Source: Aurelia coerulea | Lineage: Eukaryota > Cnidaria > Scyphozoa > Semaeostomeae > Ulmaridae | Length of the DNA stretch: 64,000 nucleotides | Direction: 5' to 3' | Assembly (NCBI GenBank): GCA_039566865.1 | Contig: CM076952.1 | Coordinates: 17,380,501-17,444,500 of the forward strand | Part shown: positions 1-10,919 of the stretch, piece after piece | Layout of the letters: each line of letters starts with the position of its first letter | Position numbering within the stretch: the stretch's first letter is position 1 | The notes under the pieces: generated by a model | The model's input: the letters and a program-made list of their open reading frames with translations, nothing else | Database searches by the model: none | Told to the model about the DNA's origin: nothing | Position numbers and translations under genes: made by a program

Positions 1-1233
1 TTTAAAAAGATCCAATGATATGACAAGATGAATTAATGAATATAAAGGAGACTTGTCTCGAAAGCGCAGAAAACGCTCTATTTTCATCATTTTCGAGTGT
101 TCACACAACGCTTAATTTTTTTTCTTTATATACACAATCTAAGAATGTACAATTTAACAAAAACACAGTTACAAAAACGATACCATTGGGAGTAGGATAT
201 GCATGGCTAGGGCTACCCTAAATCCCGGGCCCCAAATGATCTTTAACAAATAACAATACAGATACTAAAGGCTATACCAAAGTTCTGTTGGTCTCTCCGT
301 AGGGAGAACTAGCTTATCGCAGAGGTATAGATGACACTGCTGCTTGGATCGAAATTAAAAGTTGACAGATTTTGGTATAGTCTTTAGTAACATAGATAAA
401 TCTACTATACATTTATTGTCAATGTGTTATAAGATGATTAAAGATTAATAGAGAAGGATGAGACCTAGAATAATTTACCTAGGTTTGTAATTGCTGGTGC
501 TACAAGAAACGCTCTGATGTATGAATGAACTTTAGCGTTGATTCCAAAATTTTTTTATTTTGGTTATGAGAAAATCTTTTATCACCATACAACATTAATT
601 GCACTAGGGTTTGATTTGACAGGTTTTTAAGATGTTGGGAAGTTGGAATACTTCGTTAACCGCGCCTAGGAGATCACGCATTTGATCATCACGCTTAATT
701 CGCTTGCAATCCAACCAAAAATTATTTGCAGCCTTCTGTACTTGTTTTTATCATATGCAGCTTCGTTAGATTTTAGCATCATCTGTAATTTCTGCAGTGT
801 TTATTAGATAAAGCATCTCTAATTTTGTAAATTTTTGACAAGGCCCTTGTAAAGCAGTCTTCGATTGATGGGGCCACCGTGTATGAATGATTCAAAATAA
901 AATAAATTGAAAATGCTGTTTCCAAATTGTGCTGCTTAGAGTTCCATTTTCAAATCCTTCCGTTTTAACTTGTGTCGGCGAAAAATATACTGTCTTTGCG
1001 TGTACTCGAGGCCTATCCGTAGCAACGTTTCGCTTGTTTTGAAACTGTGCCAGTATCACGTGAATGCGTCTGTTTAACTGATAGAGCAGTTAACTAATGC
1101 AGTCTGGATCCGTCGTTTCCGCTTAGGCCAAATTTGATTTTCAGAAAGTCTGAAATTTCAGTGTGCCTGCAAAGGACCATGGATGGCAATGGCTCTTTGA
1201 TGTCCCTGACAAATTTTTTTTACCTCATCTCCC

Positions 1234-1787
1234 CAGGGGATACTCTGGTATATTCAGGATAGGGGTGCTCAGGTTACTTGTCTGTGTCTAATAGTTGGGC
1301 AAGGATTATTTTTTGGGTCTATCATTTGTACAGTTATTTTTTGGGTTCCTGAAATTCTGGCTTACTTTTTTGGGTCTCAAATATGAGTAAAAGGGGAACG
1401 AATTGGGAAAAAATATAATTTACAAACAAAATTAGAATGAAGTAACATTACTAAAATCAAAAAACTTAAATATCCAAATACATTATGAGAAATCTAATCA
1501 GTTAGGGCACTTTTCTGCAGATTTAAGATACTCACTTCATAGCTTTTGGTACCCTGGGTACCAGAGCCTCAAAATTAGAAGGAAATTGAATTCCTTCTTT
1601 ATTTTAATTTTTATTTTTTTCATTTTATTATCTTTTGGCTCTGGTACCCAGGGTAAGCTTTTGGGTATGTAAGGTTCGGAAAAATTATTTTTTTGGGTCT
1701 ATTTTCATGGTAGAAATTATTTTTCTGGGTTGATGCGTTGTACCTCAGCCTGAGCACCCCTATCCTAAATATACCTGAGTACCCCTG
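1234..1787. mobile_element. Terminal-inverted-repeat element (CAGGGG termini)
   Basis: About 40-bp imperfect inverted ends: CAGGGGATACTCTGGTATAT at 1234 and its complement ending CCCCTG at 1787, each followed by GGATAGGGGTGCTCAGG. No transposase. A second, shorter palindrome (1549-1655) lies inside. Confidence 0.65.
1549..1655. repeat. Internal palindrome, 19-bp arms
   Basis: TACCCTGGGTACCAGAGCC at 1549 and the exact complement GGCTCTGGTACCCAGGGTA ending at 1655, separated by about 70 bp of AT-rich sequence. Confidence 0.75.
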
Positions 1788-1858
1788 TGGGCCCATCTCT
1801 AGCGCGGTCATTCATTTACATTTAGCAGCATTAATGTTCAAGAATTCCTTCTCACTAA

Positions 1859-2546
1859 GACCCCGTTTACACTATGCCGGTACGAAATGAATACGGCATG
1901 AAACTGTGCCGTATTCGTTTTTCTGTCAAAACGGAATCGCCGTTTACACTATACCGGCACGAAATTAATACGATAGGTTTTGACCATGCGCAGAGAGAGG
2001 ATTTGTCATGACGCATGCTCTCATTTGCCAGATTATCGCCTCGATGTGAATCCGACATGAAATGATGCCGTATTCGCCGTTTACACCCGGAGGGGGGGGG
2101 TACTTGACTTAAATTTGTACGGGGGTGTGCCCACGAAAAAAATTTTTTTTACCCTGCTCCAGAATTTTTCGCTCAAAATGATAACCTGTTCTAGGAAAAA
2201 TTGGTGAAAAGTATACTCAAAACATGAAATTTGACCGAAAAACGACCCGATCTAGCAAAATATTCCCCTTTGACATGTTTTGACAACCTGCTCTAGAAAA
2301 ATTGCCTCCTTTTGATACCCTGTACTAGAAAAAATAGATGAAAACGATACCCTTAAAAACGGCACATCCCCGTCGGACAAATATACTAAGTACCCCCCCG
2401 GGCGTTTACACTATGCCGGTAGAGCGACGAAGCCAGCTAGCATGCCGTATTCATTTCGTGCCGTATTCAAGTGATGTAAACGGGAGGCCAATACGGCACA
2501 GTTTCATGCCGTATTCATTTCGTACCGGCATAGTGTAAACGGGGTC
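1859..2546. mobile_element. TAA-flanked MITE (Harbinger-type target) with nested insert
   Basis: Perfect inverted ends for more than 50 bp: GACCCCGTTTACACTATGCC starts at 1859 and its complement ends at 2546. TAA is duplicated at 1856-1858 and 2547-2549, the TWA target typical of PIF/Harbinger. It is non-coding and contains the separate element 2086-2402. Confidence 0.82.
2086..2402. mobile_element. Nested 317-bp element with 8-bp target duplication
   Basis: Inverted ends CCCGGAGGGGGGGGTACTT / AAGTACCCCCCCGGG with about 40 bp of imperfect pairing. CGTTTACA is duplicated exactly at 2078-2085 and 2403-2410. Internal AT-rich repeats of the form 'CCTGCTCYAGAAAAATT'. Same family as 25756-26119. 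Confidence 0.82.
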
Positions 2547-2549
2547 TAA

Positions 2550-4989
2550 GAGCTTTGCGGATAGTATACGGTGGAGTGTAAACAAACAACAAATTGCATC
2601 CTCTTGCAATAAAAGAAAGATGAACAAGAAAATAAAACGTAATTCAACATCTGTCATCAATTGGTTAGCTATTGGAAGTATACAAATTGTGCTGAACACA
2701 CAACAATCTAGAGAATATAAAGAATTAATGTAACCACTATCCTACGTATTAAAAAGATATATATTTACAATACGTTTACAAAAATCTCACAGAGAATCGT
2801 CATATCTCATCTTATAGTCCAGCTACTTATTAACGGATAATTTTAAAATACCAAAGATCAACTGCTCGTAAAACAAAAATAAGATCATCTTTTGAACATG
2901 AACATAAACATGATTGAGACTCGTAGCTGCTTCACTGACGAAAATTAAGGTTTCCTTACCACATTCTACATCTGCTACAAACTACGAGCAACTACGAGTG
3001 ATTACAAATTTTTAGTAAGATAGAGTTGAATAGGTATTGTTTGGGAGCATTCTCTTACGAGCTTCAATAACTATCCAAACATTCTATTTACCAAAGCAAT
3101 GACATTGATGGGCAGCTAAACAAAATAGGATCTTTTACAATGGATTTTAAAACAAAATTTGTCCAGTTCGTAGAACAGAACGTACAGATTCCATTCAAGA
3201 GACCCTGTTTATCTACGGAGTTATTTAGCTCTGGCCTGGAAGCGCCCTCGCTGCGATGCTTTTGTGCACTAATGCCGTGTCTGATAGGCGACAAATTTGA
3301 TTAGATTTTAAAACTATCTCAGGCTTCAATCAGCCATTCGTTGCAGAGGCTATGCGAAGTTTTCTGGAGAAAGCCATTTCCAAAAACACAGCAAAAACAA
3401 TTGATGACCAACCATAACACTTCGTCGAATTTCCTGCCTTACAACAATGGCAATTACATGTATTGAAGCGTGTTATATAGGGATGAAATTTCCATTTTCC
3501 CAAGAAGGCAACATGTGCTAAAGTCATGGCTGTAAAGCAGAAATTTGAAGGAAATTTGATCGTGATTTTAGGCCGTGATTTTAAGCTGCTTGGAGGTTTC
3601 TTGAAAGGGTTTTCTCGACGAAATCGCTCATGACCTCAGAACGAAGAGGTTGATTCAAGTCAGGAAAATTTTTAATCTAATAGAAGATGTTAGCTACTTA
3701 ACAAGCAATTCAATAAGAAAAGATTGAAGTACAAAAATTACAATTATACACCCAATCCATTGGGAGCTTCGGGAAAAGGCAACTTCTGCAGGATTAGAAA
3801 TAATGGGAGAGACTTTTTAGAGTGCCTTTGGTAAACTGACTTTGCATATCTAAAAACATAACAATCTCAAAACCTTTCTCTGCTGCGTATCCCAAGAAAA
3901 GTCCCCATGTTTGAAAAACACCAAAATTTGATTTGGCCAGTAGATCAAGGACCAGCCAGAGTGTTTTGCCAGATGTAGATGTCTCGTAGCTTGGTTTTAG
4001 ATTTTTTGCTGCCTGGTCCAGATGAACATTTCCGTTGTTGAATTTGCATAGAAAACTCTCTGCTATTTTGAACATTCGGTATATCAAAAGAATTTCAATT
4101 TTTCGCAGAGTTTGAGATAAACTGTATCAAGCTGCCAACTTCATCATTAAAGTTAGCAAGATAAAATCTTTGTATAACAAAGATACACCTAACATCACTG
4201 GAGACTTTGATAGCTTGAACCCTGGCTCTTAGGAAATTTATCTCGTTTCTCTGTGTTTGTATATTGTATTAATTTTCTGCATCAATGTATTAATTTTCTG
4301 TACTATTGTCTTATTTCCTTGTAGTTTAGTTATTTATTGGTATAGTAAACTATAAATTGTATGTAATGAACTGAAACATACGAAACTGATCTGAACTGAA
4401 CTGATTTATGTCATATTACAAGTATGGCTTAAGAAAGGTTTTTCAATGTGTTATTTTATACTCTTTAAGTACTGAGAATAGCCATTTTACTATCTCTTAA
4501 GATAACTGGAACACTGACAAACAAATCAAAAATAAATCTTATGATTAGACCTGAATAATCGAGTTTTTTTTCTGTAAACAAGAAGGCTTTTTTGGAACAC
4601 TTCATATGTTTTCGGATCTTTTGGAAAGTTAATGAGGCCTTTGAAATTGTGCATACCATAACTATCAACCAATTTTGTATCCAACAAAGATGCTTGATCT
4701 ACCTAGTAATCTTTGTGTTGTCACTGCCTTTTGTACCTATTTTTACGTCTTAGAGACATGCCATTGCAACAGACAGATGTTTGACAGGAAAGCGTAGACT
4801 TAAATCGTCTGATCCCATGATCTTTTTCTCTATTCCGATCTGACTATTAAAATTTTTTGACAACAATTCAATTCAAGCAGCAAGACTGAGACTTACATGG
4901 TTCCTAAAAGATATACTGTAATTTCAGCCTTGACAAACCCCCTGGACTTCTATACTGCAGCAGTTGCATTCTCTGATATCGTGAATCAA
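2550..4989. other. No gene seen; TMEM127 3' flank
   Basis: AT-rich, with no ORF of family resemblance. The part next to 4990 probably includes the TMEM127 3' untranslated region; AATAAA occurs on the minus strand at 4338-4333. Traces of a TA-type foldback family appear at 3320-3540. Confidence 0.5.
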
Positions 4990-5276
4990 TTACAAATCAT
5001 AAGCAGGGGGCATAGGTGGTAGATCGTAGTCAACAGGTAAGTCATCATACATTAGTTCCATTGCCATTTCATTCTCTGCATCCCTGTTTCGTTTCTCACA
5101 TGTACATTGCAGAAGGTTAAGAGTTGTAGCAACGACTGCATTAACGCCAGCACCAATGATTAAATAGAATGCAATACTCAGACTCACTTTTACTTTTACA
5201 CCAGCCTTTACTTCACTGTTTTCAACTTCAAGCACAACCAAATAGCATACAATCATGATTGTAACACACACAAGCA
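4990..5276 (-). CDS. TMEM127: TMEM127 coding exon 3 (terminal)
   Basis: Residues 138-232 and the TAA stop at 4992-4990. The acceptor is ATTTCTAG. It encodes membrane segments 3 and 4 and the acidic, proline-rich tail ending PPAYDL. Confidence 0.92.
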
Positions 5277-8200
5277 CTAGAAATAAATAAATGCATTAGT
5301 AAGTTATTGAAAGAATAGTTGGTGTTAGTTTCTGAAAGATTATAGATAAAGTTTCAAGCAGTTTTGATAATAGCCAAACACTAGAAGCATGCAAGAAAAA
5401 TACCTATCATTGTTGATGAAAAGTACCATAAAAAAATCTTGGTTTAATACCCTACAGTGCAGGCCTTCCACAGATCAAAACTGCACGACGACAATGAACG
5501 CCCTGGCACAACTGCCTGTGGCCGCTCTAACTGCAGAACTTGCGATCATGTTAGTGGTGATACCAAGATTTCTACAACATCAGGAAAATTTTCGGTTCGC
5601 CAATCTTTCACCTGCTCCTCGTCATGCCTTATTTATTGCATACGATGCACTAGATGTCAAGTTTTACATATTGGATAAACATGCCGTCAGCTTAACAATC
5701 GTTTTGGTGTACATTTGCGCAATGTAGAGAATAAAACCCACGAGAAAGAACAAAAGATTGAGCATGCCGATACAAATGTTTCAAGACAATTTGATTCGGA
5801 GGGACATTCGACAGAGGATATGGTCGTTCTAGGACTTTTATTCGCGGACCAAGACAATAGAAAACGAAAGACTTTGGAAAAGAGATTCATTTTCAAATTA
5901 GGAACTTTAATCGTAGTTTCTTCACCCATCATCTTCTATTAGGTTTTCCTTTTCGAGTCGCACGCTCTTTCTTTTATGTCGCATTCTTGCGCCGCATTCT
6001 TTCTTCATTCTATTCAATCTTTCTTCTTTCTTCATACACTATTCTATCAATCGTTCTTTTTCTGCTTTTTACGCTCTAACGTACCCTTTTCTCGTTACTA
6101 CTGATGAAGGATTAAGCCCGAAACGTTTAGTAAATTAAGCTCTAGGCTATTCATTCATTTTAAGATATTTTGTGTACTTCCACAGATTGCCATATGGTTT
6201 TTCTGCCAAAAGATTCTCAAGAATTCTTAAGAATTCTGAAAAAAGATTTTACAGTAGTTTCTTAAGAATTCTCGTGTATAATAATTACAGTCTTTTGTAT
6301 GGCTCAAGAATTCTTATAACAATGTGAAGAATACTTGAAAATTCTTAAGAATTCTTGAGACTTCTCTTCATGTTAATGTGCGCAATGCCTGTACTGTATG
6401 TCCTCGCAAAGTTGGACGATGTAAAGTAGGAGCATTTTCTCTCATTCCAAAGCAACTCCCATGAAATATCACTATATGGATATATTTTTATATTCAATTA
6501 AAAATTTACATACAAGATAAACATTAATTATGTGCAACCTATTTTATGATGGATGATACCACAAATTACGACTGTAACATAAAAAACTTTGGTCTGCCTC
6601 AAATCAGATGTCATGTGAAAATGTCCATTGAAGAAATAAAGCCCTGGCAAAACGACTGGGTTTTTGCACTGAACATTCACTGGACATCGCTAACCTTGTA
6701 CAGTGTGTGAACATCAAGAAAATTTAGGTTGTGGAAAAACAACTGAACATTGTCCAGTGAACATTTGCTGGGCAACAGAAATGCGCAAAGTTTTTTGGAT
6801 CAAGAATTCAGTTTGGAAAGTCTTTGGCAAACTCCAACAGATCTCCAAGGAGCTAGAAATATTATTTTGATTTTGTTTGTGGCTTTATTCATGTTGTTCA
6901 TTCTGCCATCAAAATTATGACATTAAACATAAAAAAGTTTTTTGACATGAGGTAAGATGGGTTGTAAAAAAAGATAGCCAGCCATGATTTTGACTATTAT
7001 TCCAAAGACAAAAACGGCAAGATACAGCATAGAAACGCAAGGCAATGGGTAAAGATACTATGAATAAATGAGAATGTTTGTAAATAACATGAATGAGTTG
7101 ACAATGTGAATGAAATTGTCCACTATTTCATTGCAATGCGTGTGCTCAAACTCGACAATGTCCAGTGGAGTGGTAAAACGACTGAGCATTTTCCCACAAC
7201 ATCTTCAAACAAAAGAAATCTAATCTTGTCCACTGAACATTTTTGACTGCCTTCAAAATCAAGTGAACAATGCTCAACACCGCTGAACATGACTGAACCA
7301 GACTGGACAAGGTGGCAAAAGGATGCAATATTTTACGCTGAACATTTGCACAAGTGCATGTCCAGTGTAAATGTCCAGTCGTTTTGCCGGGGCTTAAATG
7401 AAGTGTTTTTATTAATATTGCATTATGGCTGAATGCAAATGTATTTGGTGTATTACACATACCTGCAAGTATATCTCCAGTTGCATTTTTCCTCAAAGAT
7501 CTAATTCCTTTGGCTGTTGTTCCCCAAGTGTCCAAAGCAAACTGAGCAATGCTGAAAAAAATCCCAATGCTACAGCACACTGCTATCAATCTCATCTCAA
7601 GCACCACATTTTTGTTCATGCAGAAGAAATCTGTTTGAAGAAAGAAAATAACAATTTGAAAAGTCTTCATGTGATAGTAACCCTGAAAACAGATTTGCGC
7701 AAAGAACAGGTTTTGCTAAATACTTTTGCTTGAAAGTGAAGAAACAAGAATACTGGGCACTAATTAGAGATTACTGTGGTCACTCAGACAGCCAACTGAA
7801 GCTTTTTTATGGGTCAATTGAAAAGGTACAACACGTTGCATAAAAATTATTGCACTGTTTTTATTCTAATTATTGTTGGTCCTGAAAATGTGTTCTGATA
7901 ATGCAGCTATCATTTTATTGCACCACCCCACCCACCCCAGGATAGGAAAGGCTAACCTGCAATAACCTTTTTCATGGATGAAACTGAGTGATGTCCGTAC
8001 CTATCAAGAACATACTGTAGGTTCTAAATCTTTAAAAAGGCTGGTGTAAAATTCAATTACCCGTTTCTTTGAACTGAATGACTTTAAAGAAACTTTGGCT
8101 ATTTTGCTATGAGTGAACAAGACTGAAACAAACCCAGTTTGGTATTTACATTTCATCATTATGAATGTGAAGTTGCCTGACAACCAACTGTTTCCAGACA

Positions 8201-10398
8201 ACTGTTTACCATGCAAAAATTGAAAGCATTTCCTTCCTTCTTGCACTGAGCAACAGCTTAAATGATCCTGTACGAAAATACAAGGCCATATAATAGCCAT
8301 GTACAAGCCTTGTAATTATGGCCTTGTAACCTTGTTATAGCCTGGAATAGCCTTGCTGTAACCTTGTAAATGGCTCAAAAAATGCTAATTAGCCTTGTAG
8401 AAGCCTTGTGGAAACCTTGTGTTAGACTGGTTGCAACTTGGAATCTTACTGTTAGCCTTGTAGTTTTCTTCCAAGGTCAGTACAAGGTCATAACAAGGTC
8501 ATAATCCCCTCTACAAGGCTAAAACTTGGCCTGTACAAGGCCAAGTTTAGCCTTGTATTTTTGTACAGGCTGTTATTTCTGATTGATGTGGAGTGGAGGC
8601 ACATGTTTTCTATTGGAAAAGTCTTTCAGAAAATCAAACCCTAAATTCCAGTCAAGAAAAATTGCAATATATATAAATACAAGTAACAAGTAGTTAAGAA
8701 GACTAAGTTGCCATCCATTTCAGAAAATAAAAACAGTGTCATTATGGAAAATATGTACATGCGACACAAAATATCTTTTGCACGCAAGATGTTGGTGTAT
8801 TTCAGGGGAATCCCTTGGTGGCTGTCCAAAAACCCATTTCATTAGGAGCTGTTGAATTAGGGGCTGTGCAAAAACCTATTTCATAACAGATAGCGTTACA
8901 TCCCTACCAACGTCGGAAAAATTCGCAAAAATCAGCCATAATCAGGGCAGAAATCAGCCTCAAGTCAGGTAAAATCTTCTCAAACAATGGATTTTTATCG
9001 AGCAACCCCCCAAATTTTATCTCCCCCCTACAGCCATGAACAGTTTCCTATCATTTTGACAACCAATGCAAGCAGGTACAAAATTGGGTAGACCCTTTGG
9101 TATTCAATAGAAACTTTTAGAATGTTTCAAAAACCTTCCTTTTTCCATAGTTTTCCTTTGGCTTTCTTCAGTTATCACTTTATCCTATCCTTTCTCAGTT
9201 TCAAGAGGAGATGAGACTAAAATATATTTTGCCTCGAAATAACGGTTGGCAAGGAAACAAAGTTTGTATTCATAAAGACATGTTTCTAAGGGTCTGTTCA
9301 TATGGAAAAAGTTTCCCCGGCATTTTCCCGTTTCACCGGGAAACTCGCTCAGCCGAGGTAATAGTCCTCGACCTTTCATATGAGAGAAGTTTCCCCCGCA
9401 AGCCGGGGAAATAAAACAATAGCGCTTTGTTTCTGACACCAAAGAATTTGAAAGGATTAACGATAAACAAAAGAAGTTTCCCCGCCTAGCTGGGAAAATG
9501 TGTTCATATGGAAAAATATTTCCTCGGCTAGGCGGGATCCCGGTAGAGTTCAGGCGAGATCTCGGCTAGCGGGGGAATGTTTTCTCATGTGAACGCTCGT
9601 TCTATTTCATGTGATAAAGCTATATGAGGCGAGATCTCGGTTGAACGGGAATCCCGCTTCACCGGGAAAATGCCGGGGAAACTTTCTCCATATGAACAGG
9701 CCCTAAGAGGCATGCACTTTGATAAGAAAATCAATTCTATTTGTGATTAGACCCATTCAGGGCGACGGTACTCTACTGGCTTATAGTTACTGAGTTATCC
9801 TGTAGCTGTGCTATAGTCATTTTAGGAAGTAAAAGTTGGAAACTTATTCATTTATTCATAAAAGACAATAGTTTTTAAGAGAACTCTTGCCATTTAGGGG
9901 GCCTTCCCCCCCCCCTAGCAATGGATCCGCGCCTGCATTGCACTGACTTTGCACTCATCTTAGCTCCTGGTCGCTTATGATCCCCTTATGATCACCCATG
10001 CTACACCTTATAAATAAGGTACTAAGCTTAGTCAACCGGAGAATGATCAGTACACTACCTAAGGTCAATTTGACTCTGTGGCTGACTAATAAGTTCCTTT
10101 ATTGACACACTTAGGTCAGGAACCAAAACAAAGGTTTCCAATCTAATCCCTTACCCTGCATCTCCTTTGCTGTGTGATGTCCAACACCAAATATTTGGTA
10201 CAGCCCAATATGTTGTTTGTCACACTTTCCACCCTTTATTGTTAACCAGTTCGGTTCAGCCATTGCCACTGCGAAAATCCCACTGACAACTAAACTGAAG
10301 AAAGCAGCCGGAATGTTTCTGTCTGATTCTGGTTTTCTGTGGTTCCTTCTTCCATTTTGCCTTGAATTCAGCGAATAAGGTAAATAGGCCCGTCTCAT
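4990..10398 (-). CDS. TMEM127: TMEM127 orthologue, complete gene (3 coding exons)
   Basis: Coding exons are 10398-10155, 7630-7463 and 5276-4990 on the minus strand (699 nt, 232 residues; human protein 238). The ATG at 10398 is preceded directly by an in-frame TAA seven codons upstream, which fixes the start. Recognised by the AEPNWLTIKGGKC loop after the first membrane segment (human AEPAWLHIHGGTC), the FCMN motif at the exon 1/2 join, and the FYLIIGAG segment and proline-rich end PPMPPAYDL. Four hydrophobic segments fall near residues 31-47, 93-113, 137-155 and 168-192, the last followed by an acidic cytoplasmic tail. The family is known as an endolysosomal regulator of mTORC1 and receptor trafficking and a tumour suppressor in humans. 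The final PPAY is a PPxY motif of the kind bound by NEDD4-family WW domains. Introns hold repeats. An AATAAA lies at 4338-4333, far downstream. Confidence 0.93.
5452..6160 (+). mobile_element. Penelope-type retroelement 3' remnant with GIY-YIG-like domain
   Basis: The frame from 5457 reads ERPGTTACGRSNCRTCDHVS, then FTCSSSCLIYCIRCTRC and the LHIG position, followed by an in-frame TAA where the family has GE. It then continues open as TCRQLNNRFGVHLRNVENKT and KRFIFKLGTL before drifting out of frame. The CGR-C-TC and IYCI-C-C blocks and the terminal FKLGTL are those of Penelope-like C-terminal endonuclease domains. The downstream block GATGAAGG...CGAAACGT (6103-6126) is the usual 3' flank. The remnant is dead: one nonsense codon, a late frameshift and no reverse transcriptase. 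It lies in a TMEM127 intron, opposite strand. Confidence 0.7.
6205..6365. repeat. Cluster of AAGAATTCT palindromes
   Basis: At least eight copies of the self-complementary word AAGAATTCT or close variants within 160 bp. A shorter related cluster occurs at 58778-58870. Confidence 0.7.
6640..7394. mobile_element. Foldback element with GCCCTGGCAAAACGACTGG termini
   Basis: Inverted ends of about 45 bp at 6640 and ending at 7394. TAA stands at both borders (6637-6639, 7395-7397). The interior repeats variants of 'ACTGGACAATG' and 'TGAACATT' many times. No coding frame. TMEM127 intron 2. Confidence 0.72.
7463..7630 (-). CDS. TMEM127: TMEM127 coding exon 2
   Basis: Residues 82-137. The acceptor TTCAAACAG is followed by ATTTCTTCTGCATG, giving DFFCMNKNVV across the join. 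It contains the second membrane segment (RLIAVCCSIGIFFSIAQFAL). The donor is GTATGT after GCAG (phase 1). Confidence 0.92.
8010..8110. repeat. AGCATAGG-type element, partial copy
   Basis: GTAGGTTCTAAATCTTTAAA then AAGGCTGGTGTAAAATTC matches the left end of the 51387 element. The right end was not found. Confidence 0.5.
8267..8569. mobile_element. CCTGTAC-ended element with internal CCTTGTA repeats
   Basis: CCTGTACGAAAATACAAGGC at 8267 is the inverted match of GCCTTGTATTTTTGTACAGG ending at 8569. Inside, CCTTGTA or its complement recurs about fifteen times. Target duplication not resolved. Confidence 0.7.
8905..9025 (-). repeat. Dispersed repeat, copy 1 (partner at 43825)
   Basis: Its reverse complement matches 43825-43985 (AATCCATTGTTT, CTGATTTCTGCCC, TTTTCCGACGTTGG). 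No ends or target duplication visible. Confidence 0.55.
9290..9703. mobile_element. TAA-flanked MITE, GGGTCTGTTCATATG termini
   Basis: Inverted ends GGGTCTGTTCATATGGAAAA / complement ending at 9703, with about 45 bp of pairing. TAA at 9287-9289 and 9704-9706. The interior carries many short GC-rich words (TTTCCCCGGC, ATCCCG). Related in termini to 29850-30228. TMEM127 intron 1. Confidence 0.82.
10155..10398 (-). CDS. TMEM127: TMEM127 coding exon 1
   Basis: Residues 1-81. It carries a basic N-terminal tail, the first hydrophobic segment (AAFFSLVVSGIFAVAM) and the AEPNWL loop. It ends CAG-G followed by the donor GTAAGG (phase 1). A TTG-initiated reading that would add seven residues is excluded because a TAA sits directly before it. 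Confidence 0.92.
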
Positions 10399-10661
10399 TC
10401 TCGCAAAGAAATCTTGCAATTATGCCAATGAATGTCTCTGAATTTGCTACGTACCGCTTTCAGTATCTTGATAAATGCTTCTTGAATTGTAATAAGCTGC
10501 TAAAGGTTGTTTATTTTCGTTAAATCTTCTGTATTTTCGTCAAACCTTGTCTGGTTCTATTATGTGAGGTCAGATTTGTCGCAGCAAGAACCCGAATTTA
10601 CTTTTGGTTAAATGTCATGGCTCTATGGTAAATTAGCCATGCCCTGGGTATTAAGAAATAT

Positions 10662-10912
10662 CAGAGATGGCGCCAGGGAAGAAATGCTAGGGGGGCAAAT
10701 ACTGCCAGAGTGCCGACAGTGAGAAATTTTTTCTGAACGAGTTCAATTCAAGTTCACTGAGATGACAACGCAGCAAAGAAATCTGGAGGTTTAGGTTATG
10801 AAAATGCCGACAGTGCGTAGAAATTGTCGAAAATTTAAGTGCCGATGGGGGGGCTGAGTGAAATTTTGGGGGGCTCCTGTTCCCCTAGCACCCCCGCTGG
10901 CGCCATCCCTGG
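10662..10912. mobile_element. hAT-like short element (CAGAGATGGCGCCAG ends)
   Basis: CAGAGATGGCGCCAGGGA at 10662 pairs with TGGCGCCATCCCTG ending at 10912; a second paired block is TGCTAGGGG/CCCCTAGCA. CAGRG ends are typical of hAT. Flanks GAAATAT and GAAATAA suggest an imperfect target duplication. Confidence 0.62.
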
Positions 10913-10919
10913 AAATAAT

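Noticed and set aside
7146..7670. A 174-codon reading frame including TMEM127 exon 2.
   Set aside because: Only 7630-7463 is coding. The rest of the frame runs through a splice donor into the foldback element at 6640-7394.
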